NCBI GenBank assembly: GCA_013874835.1
Contig: CP059430.1
Location: 576,864 to 640,863, forward strand
Direction: 5' to 3'
DNA from: Carnobacteriaceae bacterium zg-84
GTDB taxonomy: Bacteria > Bacillota > Bacilli > Lactobacillales > Aerococcaceae
DNA: 64,000 bases
Below the pieces are notes generated by a model. That model saw only the letters and a list, made by a program, of their open reading frames with translations. It had not been told where the DNA came from and ran no database searches. Position 1 is the stretch's first letter. Every line of letters starts with the position of its first letter. This document shows positions 49,207 to 57,786 of this stretch, in pieces. Position numbers and translations under genes: made by a program.

Positions 49207-49809
49207 GTGGAACATAATGAAGAATTTGAACCGTTAGAAACAGTAGAACAAGAAGCGTTAGAACAATTAGAAGATGATACAGCAACTAGAGTAGATGAAC
49301 CTTGGTCACATCGCTTTGAGAAAAAAGAAAGACCTACAACACGAAGTGCAAAAAATCATGCTGACCCAGAAGCTTCTTTATACACAAAAATTATTTTTGT
49401 TGTTTTAGCTATTTTAATTGTTGTTGTTCTTGGTTGGATTGGTTTAAAAACATTAGGTATTGGAAAACCTGCTGGAGAAGTGACAACATCTCCAACACGT
49501 GTATCTAAATTAACAATTCAAACAACAACGACAGAAACAACTAAAAAATCTGATGAATCGGCAACAACGACCACAACAGCTGATAATAAAACAACAACGA
49601 CTACAACGACTGCAACAGAACGTAAAGAAACAACTAAAGCAAATAATAGAGGAAACAGAAGTACAACGACATATTCTGTAAAATCAGGCGATACATTGTA
49701 TAGCTTGGCAAGAAGATTTGGTATGACAGTTGATGAAATCATGTCTTTAAACGGTTTATCATCTGATAGATTGAGTATTGGACAAAAATTATCTGTTTAC
49801 GAAAACTAA
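49207..49809 (+). CDS. Membrane-anchored LysM protein with Thr-rich linker
   Basis: A 200-residue protein with an acidic cytoplasmic N-terminus (1-60), one membrane helix (about 62-84, IIFVVLAILIVVVLGWIGL), a Thr-rich linker (about 95-150) and a C-terminal LysM domain (TYSVKSGDTLYSLARRFGMT at 154-173, then ending KLSVYEN). LysM binds peptidoglycan, so the protein would link membrane and wall. GTG start after GGAGGA. A similar LysM gene stands before cmk in streptococci. A terminator follows. Confidence 0.88.
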   Translation: MEHNEEFEPLETVEQEALEQLEDDTATRVDEPWSHRFEKKERPTTRSAKNHADPEASLYTKIIFVVLAILIVVVLGWIGLKTLGIGKPAGEVTTSPTRVSKLTIQTTTTETTKKSDESATTTTTADNKTTTTTTTATERKETTKANNRGNRSTTTYSVKSGDTLYSLARRFGMTVDEIMSLNGLSSDRLSIGQKLSVYEN

Positions 49810-49816
49810 TGATAAA

Positions 49817-49848
49817 GCGATAGTTACTTAGTAACTATCGCATTTTTA
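49817..49848 (+). terminator. Terminator/attenuator between the LysM gene and cmk
   Basis: Perfect 11-bp stem GCGATAGTTAC/GTAACTATCGC with a TTA loop region, followed by ATTTTTAT. It ends 12 bases before the cmk start, so cmk would need read-through. Confidence 0.85.
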
Positions 49849-49860
49849 TGGAGAATGAAC

Positions 49861-50538
49861 ATGTCAAAAAAAATATGTGTGGCTATTGATGGTCCAGCAT
49901 CTTCTGGAAAGAGTACGGTAGCTAAAAGAATTGCAGAAAAATTTAATTATATTTATTTAGATACAGGAGCAATGTATCGCTGTATTACTTTATCTGTATT
50001 GTCTAATGATATTGATATGCAAGATGAACAAGCGGTATCGGCACATTGTCAACAACAAGATATCCGGTTTAGTAAAAATATAGATAATCAACAAATTGTT
50101 TTATTAAATGGAAAAGACGTTACATCGGCTATCCGTCAGCCAAATGTGGCGGAAAATGTGTCTTTAGTTGCTTCTTATGAAGGTGTACGTACGGATTTGG
50201 TTGCTAGACAAAAATCGTATATTGCACAAGGCGGCATTGTTATGGACGGTAGAGATGTTGGAACTGTTGTTATGCCTGAAGCAGAGTTGAAAATTTTTAT
50301 GGTTGCTAGTGTAGAAGAGCGTGCACGTCGTCGTCATGAAGAAAATAAGCAACGCGGTATCCATTCTTCTTTGGGGGAATTATGTCAACAAATTGAAAAA
50401 AGAGATAAACTTGATGAATCAAGAGTCATTGGTCCATTGAAAAAAGCAGAGGATGCGATTGAGATTGATACGACATCATTAACGATTGATGAAGTTATTC
50501 AACAAATTTCTGAATATATTGAAATGATACTAAATTGA
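49861..50538 (+). CDS. cmk: Cytidylate kinase
   Basis: A 225-residue kinase forming CDP and dCDP. It shows the P-loop IDGPASSGKSTVAK, LDTGAMYR, GRDVGTVV and RRRHEENKQRG lid residues. Of two ATGs, the one at 49861 has proper spacing from TGGAGA. It precedes rpsA, the conserved order cmk-rpsA. Confidence 0.95.
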   Translation: MSKKICVAIDGPASSGKSTVAKRIAEKFNYIYLDTGAMYRCITLSVLSNDIDMQDEQAVSAHCQQQDIRFSKNIDNQQIVLLNGKDVTSAIRQPNVAENVSLVASYEGVRTDLVARQKSYIAQGGIVMDGRDVGTVVMPEAELKIFMVASVEERARRRHEENKQRGIHSSLGELCQQIEKRDKLDESRVIGPLKKAEDAIEIDTTSLTIDEVIQQISEYIEMILN

Positions 50539-50591
50539 GTCCCCCATAAACGTATATTACCCCTTAAATTCAAGAAAAACCTTTTAAAATA

Positions 50592-50620
50592 TAGACTGTC
50601 TTAATAAAAAGTGGTATAAT
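50592..50620 (+). promoter_or_regulatory. Promoter of rpsA
   Basis: TAGACT (50592-50597) and TATAAT (50615-50620) with a 17-base spacer. Confidence 0.6.
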
Positions 50621-50685
50621 GTTCGTAAATATTGTTCTTTTTTAAGAACGTTTGAGCAGTGCTCGATTATAGGAGGTTTATATTC

Positions 50686-51885
50686 ATGTCAGAATTTTTA
50701 AATGCCATGGAAGAAGCATTAAATAATGTTTTAGATGTTAAGGTTGGCGATTTAGTACAAGGTGAAGTGTTGACACTTCAAGACAACAAACAAGTGATTG
50801 TTGGTATTTTAGGTGCAGGGGTTGAAGGTGTTATTCCTGCGAAAGAATTATCAACTGAACCAATTGATAGATTGGAAGAAATTGTAAAAGTTGGAGACGT
50901 ATTAGATTTAGTTGTTATTTCAACAATTAAAGATAAAGAAAACGGTAGCTATTTACTATCAAAACGTCGTGTTGATGCTAGAAAAATTTGGTCAGAAATT
51001 CAAGAAAAATTTGAAAATAATGAATTAGTTGAAGGGACTGTTAAAAACACTGTAAAAGGTGGTTTAACGGTAGATTTAGGTGTTCGTGGCTTCGTACCAG
51101 CTTCTTTAGTGTCTGAATTCTTTATGAAAGACTTATCTCAATTTAAAGGGCAAACATTAACATTTAAAATTGTTGAATGTGAACCAAGCGAGAATAAATT
51201 GATTTTATCTCGTAAAGAGGTTGTTTTAGCAGAAAAAGCAGAAAAAATGGCTAAAGCTTTAGAAACATTAGAAGTTGGAAGTGTTGTAGAAGGGACAGTA
51301 TCTCGTTTAGCCAAATTTGGTGCGTTTATTGATTTGGGTGGCGTAGATGGTTTAGTACATATTTCTGAAATAGCACACGGTCATATTAGAAAACCGTCTG
51401 ATGCATTAACAGTCGGTGAAACAGTAAAAGTAAAAATTTTAGATATTACTGAAGAAGGACGTGTTTCATTATCTATTAAAGAAACAGTACCTAGTCCATG
51501 GGATATTGCTTTAGAAACATTTAAACAAGGCGATGTTGTAAAAGGAATTGTGAAACGCTTAGTTGACTTCGGTGCGTTTGTAGAGTTACTTCCTGGTATT
51601 GAAGGATTAGTTCATATCTCACAAATTTCACATGAACATATTGCTGTACCGCATGAAGTGTTACAAGTTGGCCAAGAAATCGATGTGAAAATTAGAGAAA
51701 TTCAAGAAGATGAAAAACGTATTTCATTAAACATTAAAGATTTAATTGAAAAACCAGTAAAAGAAAAAGAAGTCGTAGAAGAAGTTGTTGAAGAAGAAGT
51801 ACCATATGATGTGACTGCAGATAACACAACAGTAACATTAGGTGATGTATTAGGAGAACAATTAGCGTCTTTAGAAAACGAATAA
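50686..51885 (+). CDS. rpsA: 30S ribosomal protein S1 (four S1 domains)
   Basis: A 399-residue RNA-binding protein with four S1 repeats (starting near 15, 105, 190 and 275; landmarks VSRLAKFGAFIDLGGVDGLV and VKRLVDFGAFVEL). Gram-negative S1 has six. It helps mRNA binding on the ribosome or has regulatory roles in low-GC Gram-positives. The tail is acidic (EEVVEEEVPYD). The ATG at 50686 follows AGGAGG; an upstream in-frame start is not supported. Confidence 0.94.
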   Translation: MSEFLNAMEEALNNVLDVKVGDLVQGEVLTLQDNKQVIVGILGAGVEGVIPAKELSTEPIDRLEEIVKVGDVLDLVVISTIKDKENGSYLLSKRRVDARKIWSEIQEKFENNELVEGTVKNTVKGGLTVDLGVRGFVPASLVSEFFMKDLSQFKGQTLTFKIVECEPSENKLILSRKEVVLAEKAEKMAKALETLEVGSVVEGTVSRLAKFGAFIDLGGVDGLVHISEIAHGHIRKPSDALTVGETVKVKILDITEEGRVSLSIKETVPSPWDIALETFKQGDVVKGIVKRLVDFGAFVELLPGIEGLVHISQISHEHIAVPHEVLQVGQEIDVKIREIQEDEKRISLNIKDLIEKPVKEKEVVEEVVEEEVPYDVTADNTTVTLGDVLGEQLASLENE

Positions 51886-51893
51886 TATGAGCG

Positions 51894-51926
51894 AAAAGAT
51901 GGGAGAACATCTCTCATCTTTTTGTT
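51894..51926 (+). terminator. Terminator of rpsA
   Basis: AAAAGATGGGAGA/CTCTCATCTTTTT stem with an ACAT loop region and T-run. Confidence 0.88.
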
Positions 51927-51954
51927 TGAATGAGTGAAAATATACCATTATAAT
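51926..51954 (+). promoter_or_regulatory. Promoter of der
   Basis: TTGAAT (51926-51931) and TATAAT (51949-51954) with a 17-base spacer, directly after the rpsA terminator. Confidence 0.7.
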
Positions 51955-51982
51955 AACAAAGAAAAACAAAAGAGGTGAGAGA

Positions 51983-53296
51983 ATGAAAATACCGACGATT
52001 GCGATAGTAGGTAGACCAAATGTTGGGAAGTCAACCATTTTTAATCGCTTAGTGGGAGAAAGAATTTCAATTGTTGAAGATATTTCTGGTGTGACAAGAG
52101 ATAGAATTTATGCAAGAGGAACATGGCTAGATAAGCCATTTAATGTCATTGATACGGGTGGTATTGAATTGAGTGAAGAGCCATTTATGTCACAAATTAA
52201 ACATCAAGCAGAAATTGCGATTGATGAAGCAGATGTGATTATTTGTTTAACGAGTGTACGTGAAGGTGTGACTGAAGCAGATGAATATGTTGCACGTATT
52301 TTACATCGCTCTCATAAACCGATTATTTTGGCGGTTAATAAAGCAGATAATCCAGAACAAAGAAATGAAGTATATGAATTTTATAGTCTAGGATTAGGCG
52401 ATCCATTTCCAATTTCTGGAAGTCATGGATTAGGATTGGGAGATTTATTAGAGGAAGTCTTTAAAAAAGTTCCAGTTGACGATACAGATAAGGACGAAGA
52501 GAACAAAATTCGTTTTAGTTTTATTGGACGACCAAATGTTGGTAAATCATCATTAGTAAATGCTATTTTAGGAGAAGAACGAGTAATTGTATCGAATGTT
52601 GCTGGAACAACAAGAGATGCGATTGATACAGAGTTTACAGATGAAGATGGTGATATATTCCAAATGATTGATACTGCCGGTATACGAAAACGTGGTAAAA
52701 TCTATGAAACAACAGAAAAATATAGTGTTTTACGTGCGATGCGTGCTATTGATCGTTCTGATGTCGTGCTAATGGTTTTAAATGCAGAAGAAGGTATTCA
52801 AGAACAAGATAAAAAGGTTGCCGGTTATGCCCATGAAGCAGGAAAAGGTGTTATTATTGTTGTGAACAAGTGGGATGCCATTGAAAAAGATAATCATACA
52901 ATGAAAAAATTTGAAGAAGAAATCAGAGGACATTTTTTATACTTGTCTTATGCACCTATTGTATTTGTGTCTGCAAAAACCAAACAACGTTTGCATACTT
53001 TACCAGCATTGATAAAACACGTTAATGAAAATCAATCATTACGCATTTCTTCATCATTATTGAATGATGTTTTATTAGATGCAGTGGCAACAAATCCAAC
53101 ACCAACAGATAAAGGTAAACGATTAAAAATTTATTATTTAACACAAGTAGCAGTAAAACCACCAACTTTTGTTGTTTTTGTAAATGACAAAGAATTGATG
53201 CATTTTTCTTACGAACGTTTCTTAGAAAATCAATTAAGACAAACATTTGAGTTTGAAGGAACACCTATTCGTTTAATTACACGAGAACGTACATAA
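51983..53296 (+). CDS. der: Ribosome biogenesis GTPase Der (EngA)
   Basis: A 437-residue protein with two GTPase domains in tandem, needed for 50S assembly. G1 motifs are GRPNVGKST (near residue 9) and GRPNVGKSS (near 182); NKAD and NKWD specify guanine; DTGG and DTAG are the G3 motifs. A C-terminal KH-like domain follows. RBS AGAGGTGAG precedes the ATG. hup follows, as in streptococci and enterococci. Confidence 0.96.
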   Translation: MKIPTIAIVGRPNVGKSTIFNRLVGERISIVEDISGVTRDRIYARGTWLDKPFNVIDTGGIELSEEPFMSQIKHQAEIAIDEADVIICLTSVREGVTEADEYVARILHRSHKPIILAVNKADNPEQRNEVYEFYSLGLGDPFPISGSHGLGLGDLLEEVFKKVPVDDTDKDEENKIRFSFIGRPNVGKSSLVNAILGEERVIVSNVAGTTRDAIDTEFTDEDGDIFQMIDTAGIRKRGKIYETTEKYSVLRAMRAIDRSDVVLMVLNAEEGIQEQDKKVAGYAHEAGKGVIIVVNKWDAIEKDNHTMKKFEEEIRGHFLYLSYAPIVFVSAKTKQRLHTLPALIKHVNENQSLRISSSLLNDVLLDAVATNPTPTDKGKRLKIYYLTQVAVKPPTFVVFVNDKELMHFSYERFLENQLRQTFEFEGTPIRLITRERT

Positions 53297-53342
53297 AACG
53301 CCATATTTTTACAAAAATATATATAAAAAATTATAAAAATAT

Positions 53343-53371
53343 TTGCATAAATCATAGCGGTGTGTTATTCT
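53343..53371 (+). promoter_or_regulatory. Promoter of hup
   Basis: TTGCAT (53343-53348) and TATTCT (53366-53371) with a 17-base spacer. Confidence 0.6.
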
Positions 53372-53451
53372 TTTTAAAGAGTATTTTGAATAATTTGTAT
53401 TCAAAATGTATCTAGTTGATTTCGTTAGAAATCATATACGGAGGTGAAAAC

Positions 53452-53727
53452 ATGGCAAATAAAGCAGAATTAGTAGAACGCGTTGCAAATGAAACTGGTT
53501 TTACAAAAAAAGATGTAGCTATTACAGTTGATGCATTATTCGAATCAATCCAAGAAATTTTAGCTGCTGGTCAAAAAGTACAAATCATCGGCTTTGGTAA
53601 CTTTGAAGTTCGTGAACGTGCTGCTCGTAAAGGACGTAACCCACAAACAGGTGAAGAAATCGAAATTAAAGCAAGCAAAGTACCAGGATTTAAAGCTGGT
53701 AAAGCATTAAAAGATGCTGTTAAATAA
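53452..53727 (+). CDS. hup: DNA-binding protein HU
   Basis: A 91-residue nucleoid protein. It begins [20 protein letters not shown] and has the DNA-binding arm signature [20 protein letters not shown] (first 20 residues) and [16 protein letters not shown] at the end. Its ATG follows GGAGGTG; a longer in-frame start is not supported. High-frequency codons suggest strong expression. Confidence 0.97.
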   Translation: MANKAELVERVANETGFTKKDVAITVDALFESIQEILAAGQKVQIIGFGNFEVRERAARKGRNPQTGEEIEIKASKVPGFKAGKALKDAVK

Positions 53728-53738
53728 TGAATAATATT

Positions 53739-53785
53739 CCCCTTAAAACTTGTTTACTAAGTTTTAAGGGGATTCGTTTTTTATA
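53739..53785 (+). terminator. Terminator of hup
   Basis: CCCCTTAAAACTT/AAGTTTTAAGGGG stem (53739-53751/53759-53771) followed by ATTCGTTTTTT. Confidence 0.88.
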
Positions 53786-53801
53786 ATATCAGGTCTAAGA
53801 T

Positions 53802-53845
53802 AAGAAAACCCGTTGAAGTAATTAAAACTTTGACGGGTTTTATAT
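53802..53845 (-). terminator. Terminator of the minus-strand Thr-rich membrane protein gene
   Basis: AAAACCCGTTGAAGT/ACTTTGACGGGTTTT arms between the convergent genes, just past the stop codon at 53848. Confidence 0.8.
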
Positions 53846-53847
53846 CA

Positions 53848-54453
53848 TTAGTTTAAATCTAAAAGAACAATTTGTTTTTTGGCGTTAAAAGAGAAAGAAG
53901 GAACAACTTCTAATTCAAAACTTCCAGAACCGTTTACACCAAAATGGGAAATTGCATTTTCAAAAATTCTACCTGAAGATATATTTTGAATAGTATTTTC
54001 ATTTGGATAAGACTCCATTTTTTTACTACCTACATATAGAGATAGTTCACTACTTACTAAATAATCTTTATCTGATAGGTTTTTGACGTCATATATTACT
54101 TTTAAAACACGTTCAGGATTTGATTTATCAAATTGATTACGTTGATCCGTAAATTCTGCACTTTTTATGGTGATTTCAGCAACACCTTCAAATGTAATGG
54201 TATCACCTATTTTATATGATTTTTTAGCAGCCATAGTTGTTGTCGTTGTATTTTCTACTTTTGTGGTGTCTTTTTGATTATCTTTTTGTACTGTTTCTGT
54301 TTTGCTAGAAGTATCTTTTTGCTTATCTTTTGCTAATTGTGAACCAATTCCTCCAATAATAACAAGTGCGCAAACAATAATAAACCATTTACTTTTATAA
54401 AAAGGTTTCTGTTTCTTTCTTTTACTGTATAACGCTTTTCTTGATGTAGTCAT
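53848..54453 (-). CDS. Membrane-anchored protein with DUF4352-like extracellular domain
   Basis: A 201-residue protein: basic N-terminus (1-23), one membrane helix (about 24-42, WFIIVCALVIIGGIGSQL), a Lys/Thr linker with TTTTT (about 45-77), then a beta-rich domain from YKIGDTITFEG to the end, like DUF4352 (telomeric-repeat-factor-like immunoglobulin fold) lipoproteins. The function is unknown. I start at 54453 after a weak GATAGG site; the longer frame adds 30 residues without a binding site. Confidence 0.72.
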   Translation of the reverse strand: MTTSRKALYSKRKKQKPFYKSKWFIIVCALVIIGGIGSQLAKDKQKDTSSKTETVQKDNQKDTTKVENTTTTTMAAKKSYKIGDTITFEGVAEITIKSAEFTDQRNQFDKSNPERVLKVIYDVKNLSDKDYLVSSELSLYVGSKKMESYPNENTIQNISSGRIFENAISHFGVNGSGSFELEVVPSFSFNAKKQIVLLDLN

Positions 54454-54594
54454 AATCCTATCTTCTTTTTGTATTATTATAATATTATGTTGTATGTATA
54501 TTATATTGAGTTTGGGATACTTAGTCAATGTTTCATTCAACAAGATAGACTAATATGTTTCATCTACTAGTTTATTTGATGAGTAACAATAATA

Positions 54595-54632
54595 AAAAAC
54601 CGATACATGTATTTGTGTCGGTTCTTTATGTT
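54595..54632 (-). terminator. Terminator of the excalibur lipoprotein gene
   Basis: AACCGATACA/TTGTGTCGGTT stem (with G-T pairs) preceded on the plus strand by AAAAA, giving a T-run for the minus-strand transcript. Confidence 0.75.
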
Positions 54633-54669
54633 ATGCTCAGTCTTGCTCGGTTAGGAGAAAGATAAATGA

Positions 54670-55194
54670 TTAACGGCGTTTTTTGGGACAGATTTCACAG
54701 CCGATGCCGTCGCCATCTCTATCTAAATGTTTAGCATATCCGGGTTGTCCTGCGTAAATGGGAGCTTTTCCTGCTTCACATACATCTTTGCAATTACGAT
54801 AATAGATATTAGGTTGTGTTTCTTCTTGAACTTCTTGAGTTTCTTCGGTTTGAGGAGGCACGATATTTGTTTGTCCACTGTTCGTATTTTGAGAGGGTTG
54901 TATATTATTATTTGATATGTTTTGTTTCGTTTTGTTTTCTTTTGTATGATGTGGTGTATTTGATTCAGTATTTTCTGTATCGCTCGCATGATGCGTAGTA
55001 CTTTGTGTAGTCGTTGTCATTTGTGTTGTTGTTTTGGAAGTAGTCGTGGTTGTACGATGTGTTGTTGATGTTGATATTGTCGTATTTATTTCAGATGTCT
55101 TTTCTATTGTCTTTTCTGTTTTTGTTGTGTTATCGCAACCTGAACATACTAAACAGTATGAAAGAATAGCTGCAAAGATCATTTTTCGTCCCAT
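54670..55194 (-). CDS. Lipoprotein with Thr-rich linker and C-terminal excalibur domain
   Basis: A 174-residue protein. The signal peptide ends in the lipobox VCSGC (Cys near residue 20). A long Thr/Ser/Asn/Gln linker fills about 25-130. The C-terminus is an excalibur calcium-binding motif: YYRNCKDVCEAGKAPIY, then DRDGDGIGCE (residues about 162-171). Such domains bind calcium outside the cell and occur on surface nucleases and wall proteins. AGGAGA precedes the ATG. No partner enzyme domain is attached, so function is unknown. Confidence 0.82.
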   Translation of the reverse strand: MGRKMIFAAILSYCLVCSGCDNTTKTEKTIEKTSEINTTISTSTTHRTTTTTSKTTTQMTTTTQSTTHHASDTENTESNTPHHTKENKTKQNISNNNIQPSQNTNSGQTNIVPPQTEETQEVQEETQPNIYYRNCKDVCEAGKAPIYAGQPGYAKHLDRDGDGIGCEICPKKRR

Positions 55195-55341
55195 AAAATC
55201 TCTCCTAATATGATAAAGATACCGCTTACTTGTTTTTTATGATACAACTTTTAAACATTACTTGCAAATGTAAAATAGACGATTTTTCATGTTGAATATG
55301 ATAGAATAAACATGATATCTATATAAAATGAGGTAGATGAC

Positions 55342-56559
55342 ATGAATGAATTAGGATATAAAGCATTAAACTCTATACAAGATAACCAAATGGAACTAAC
55401 AGTACAATTATTTGAAAAATCAGTATTACAAGCTATGAGTGATAATGAAGAAAGTGATGCGTATGATGTTATTGTTTCTTTTGCACAACTAGGGTTTGTG
55501 GAACATGCAATCGAAAATTGTGAGCATGCCTATCAACTTTGGGAAAGCGAAGATTGGTTATTATTGTTAGCCGAATTAAAAGTGGAGATAGATGCTTTAG
55601 ATGAAGCACTGGAGCAGTTATTGATGATACCTGAGCAGTCACCATTGTATGTTAATGCTTTGTTAATGATTGCTGAGATTTATCAAATTCAAGGTGTGTA
55701 TGAGGTTGCACAGTATAAATTAGAATTGGCAAAAGATATGATGCCAAATGAACCAATTATTGATTTAGCATTGGCAACCTTGTATCAATTTATGGGAGAA
55801 CACCAAAAAGCGTTACAACACTATGAAGTGGTACTACAACAAGAAGATGAGTATGATATGGTGGATATTTATTATAAAGCAAGTAAGTCATTGATTGCTT
55901 TAGGAGAATTTGAAGAAGCAATTTCGTATTTAGAAAAAATAGATATGACAAATCATCATTCAGAATCGTTATTTGAGTTGGCATTATCGTATTATCAGCT
56001 AGAAGAATATGAGCGGGCATTAAAATGGTTTGATGCTTTATTAGTGAGAGATCCAGACTATTTATCAGCACATTATTATATGGCAGATGTGTATACAAAA
56101 TTAAAACAGTTTGATAAAGCAAAAGCGTTATTAAGAAAAGCGTTGAAAGAAAATCCTTATCAAGCAGCGTTATACATACAATTATATCAGATTGAAAAAG
56201 ATATTGACGTTTTAAAAGAAGCGATTGTATATGTACCGGATGATATTCAAGTACAATTATTATATGCACATCGTCTAAAAGAGTTGGAAGATTATGAAGA
56301 GCTTGTAGCGTATGTGGAACCATTATTGACAGATGAGGAAGATAGTGAGTTGTATTGGTTACTAGCCTATGCTTACGGTAAGCTAGAAGATGATGATAAG
56401 GCACAAAAATATTATGAGTACGCCTATCCAATCTATCAAGAAGAGATTACTTTTTTACAAGAGTATGCATTATATTTACGTGAAATTGGTCAGCGAGATA
56501 AGGCAAAACAGATGATTGCTAAAATTAAGCAATTAGATCCTTTGTGGGAAATATATTAA
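55342..56559 (+). CDS. Tetratricopeptide-repeat protein
   Basis: A 405-residue acidic, all-helical protein made of TPR-like repeats from about residue 30 to the end (for example YDVIVSFAQLGFVEHAIENC, ALYQFMGEHQKALQHYEVVL-like units and DYLSAHYYMADVYTKLKQFD). TPRs mediate protein contacts. Homologues (YpiA-type) occur next to aroA or cca in Firmicutes. cca starts 9 bases after the stop. GAGGTAG precedes the ATG. The partner is unknown. Confidence 0.83.
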   Translation: MNELGYKALNSIQDNQMELTVQLFEKSVLQAMSDNEESDAYDVIVSFAQLGFVEHAIENCEHAYQLWESEDWLLLLAELKVEIDALDEALEQLLMIPEQSPLYVNALLMIAEIYQIQGVYEVAQYKLELAKDMMPNEPIIDLALATLYQFMGEHQKALQHYEVVLQQEDEYDMVDIYYKASKSLIALGEFEEAISYLEKIDMTNHHSESLFELALSYYQLEEYERALKWFDALLVRDPDYLSAHYYMADVYTKLKQFDKAKALLRKALKENPYQAALYIQLYQIEKDIDVLKEAIVYVPDDIQVQLLYAHRLKELEDYEELVAYVEPLLTDEEDSELYWLLAYAYGKLEDDDKAQKYYEYAYPIYQEEITFLQEYALYLREIGQRDKAKQMIAKIKQLDPLWEIY

Positions 56560-56568
56560 GGAGATTAT

Positions 56569-57765
56569 ATGTTAAAACACCATTTATTTCAGCAAGCATT
56601 ACCTGTTCTTGAGCAAATCGAAAAAGCGGGTTTTGAAGCGTATTTTGTCGGCGGTTGTGTGAGAGATGCTTTATTAGGAAAGGATATTTCTGATGTGGAT
56701 ATTGCCACGAGTGCTTTTCCACAAGAAGTGAAACATATTTTTAAAAAGACAGTAGATGTTGGTATTGAACACGGAACAGTAATGGTGTTATTTAACGACA
56801 ACACTTATGAAGTGACGACGTTTCGTACGGAGTCAACGTACCAAGATTTTAGACGACCAGATAAGGTAGAATTTGTACGTTCTCTTGAGGAAGATTTAAA
56901 ACGACGTGATTTTACAATCAATGCATTGGCAATGGATAGACGAGGTCATTTGTATGATTTTCATAACGGGCAAGTTGATTTACATCATCAGTGTATTCGT
57001 GCCGTGGGATGTGCACATGAACGGTTTCATGAAGATGCGTTACGTATGATGAGAGCCGTGCGTTTTGCTGGGCAACTAGGATTTGAGATTGATGATAAAA
57101 CGCAAGAGGGTATTCAAAAAAATGCACATCTATTAAAGAAAATAGCCGTGGAACGTATTCAAGTGGAATGGGAAAAATTGATGATGTCTTCGTTTAAAAA
57201 GAATGGGATTGATATATTTCTTAAAACAGGGTTATATAGATATTGTCCAGAATTTGCTGAACATAAAGATGCGTTACAAAGATTGGGAAATGATGTATTC
57301 GTACTTGAGACGGATGCTATGTATTGGGCAATTTTATTATACTATATGGGTATCAAAGATATAGATGCTAAACAAGTATTAAAAAGTTGGAAATTATCCA
57401 ATCAACTAATTGATGATGTGAGCATTTTGTTACGTATTTTGTTTTTTAGAAAAGAAAGAGATTGGACGGTTGATGATTTGTTCCAAATCGGGAAAAGATT
57501 GTCTGTTCAAGGAGAAACATTGGCATATTTATTATGTTTGACGTCAGAAAAAACAGAGGTGGCAGACTTGTATGATGCTTTACCTATAAAAACTGTAAAA
57601 GATTTAGCGTTAAACGGTAAAGAAATTATGGCATTGTTACAAAAAGAAACGGGTGGAAAATATTTAGGAGAATTGATTGAGAAAATACGTGTGAATGTAT
57701 TGCATAGTGTGTTGGAAAATGATAAAGAGGAACTAACACGTTTTGTGAAAGAAAATCGTGAGTAA
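56569..57765 (+). CDS. cca: CCA-adding enzyme (tRNA nucleotidyltransferase)
   Basis: A 398-residue class II enzyme that adds CCA to tRNA 3' ends. The nucleotidyltransferase motifs are GGCVRDALLG and SDVDIATSA (catalytic DxD), then RRDFTINALAMD and EDALRMMRAVRFAGQLGF (landmark RMMRAVRFA). It matters here because none of the tRNA genes in the window encodes CCA. The ATG follows AAGGAG. The PBP gene begins 21 bases later. Confidence 0.95.
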   Translation: MLKHHLFQQALPVLEQIEKAGFEAYFVGGCVRDALLGKDISDVDIATSAFPQEVKHIFKKTVDVGIEHGTVMVLFNDNTYEVTTFRTESTYQDFRRPDKVEFVRSLEEDLKRRDFTINALAMDRRGHLYDFHNGQVDLHHQCIRAVGCAHERFHEDALRMMRAVRFAGQLGFEIDDKTQEGIQKNAHLLKKIAVERIQVEWEKLMMSSFKKNGIDIFLKTGLYRYCPEFAEHKDALQRLGNDVFVLETDAMYWAILLYYMGIKDIDAKQVLKSWKLSNQLIDDVSILLRILFFRKERDWTVDDLFQIGKRLSVQGETLAYLLCLTSEKTEVADLYDALPIKTVKDLALNGKEIMALLQKETGGKYLGELIEKIRVNVLHSVLENDKEELTRFVKENRE

Positions 57766-57786
57766 AGACATGAGTGTGAGGTGCTT

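Noticed and set aside
54727-54998. Plus-strand frames over the excalibur lipoprotein gene
   Set aside because: They mirror the Thr-rich coding strand and have no binding site.
55790-56431. A 213-codon minus-strand frame opposite the TPR gene
   Set aside because: Its composition (His, Leu, Tyr rich) is the mirror of acidic TPR codons. The plus-strand gene has a proper start and an operon position.
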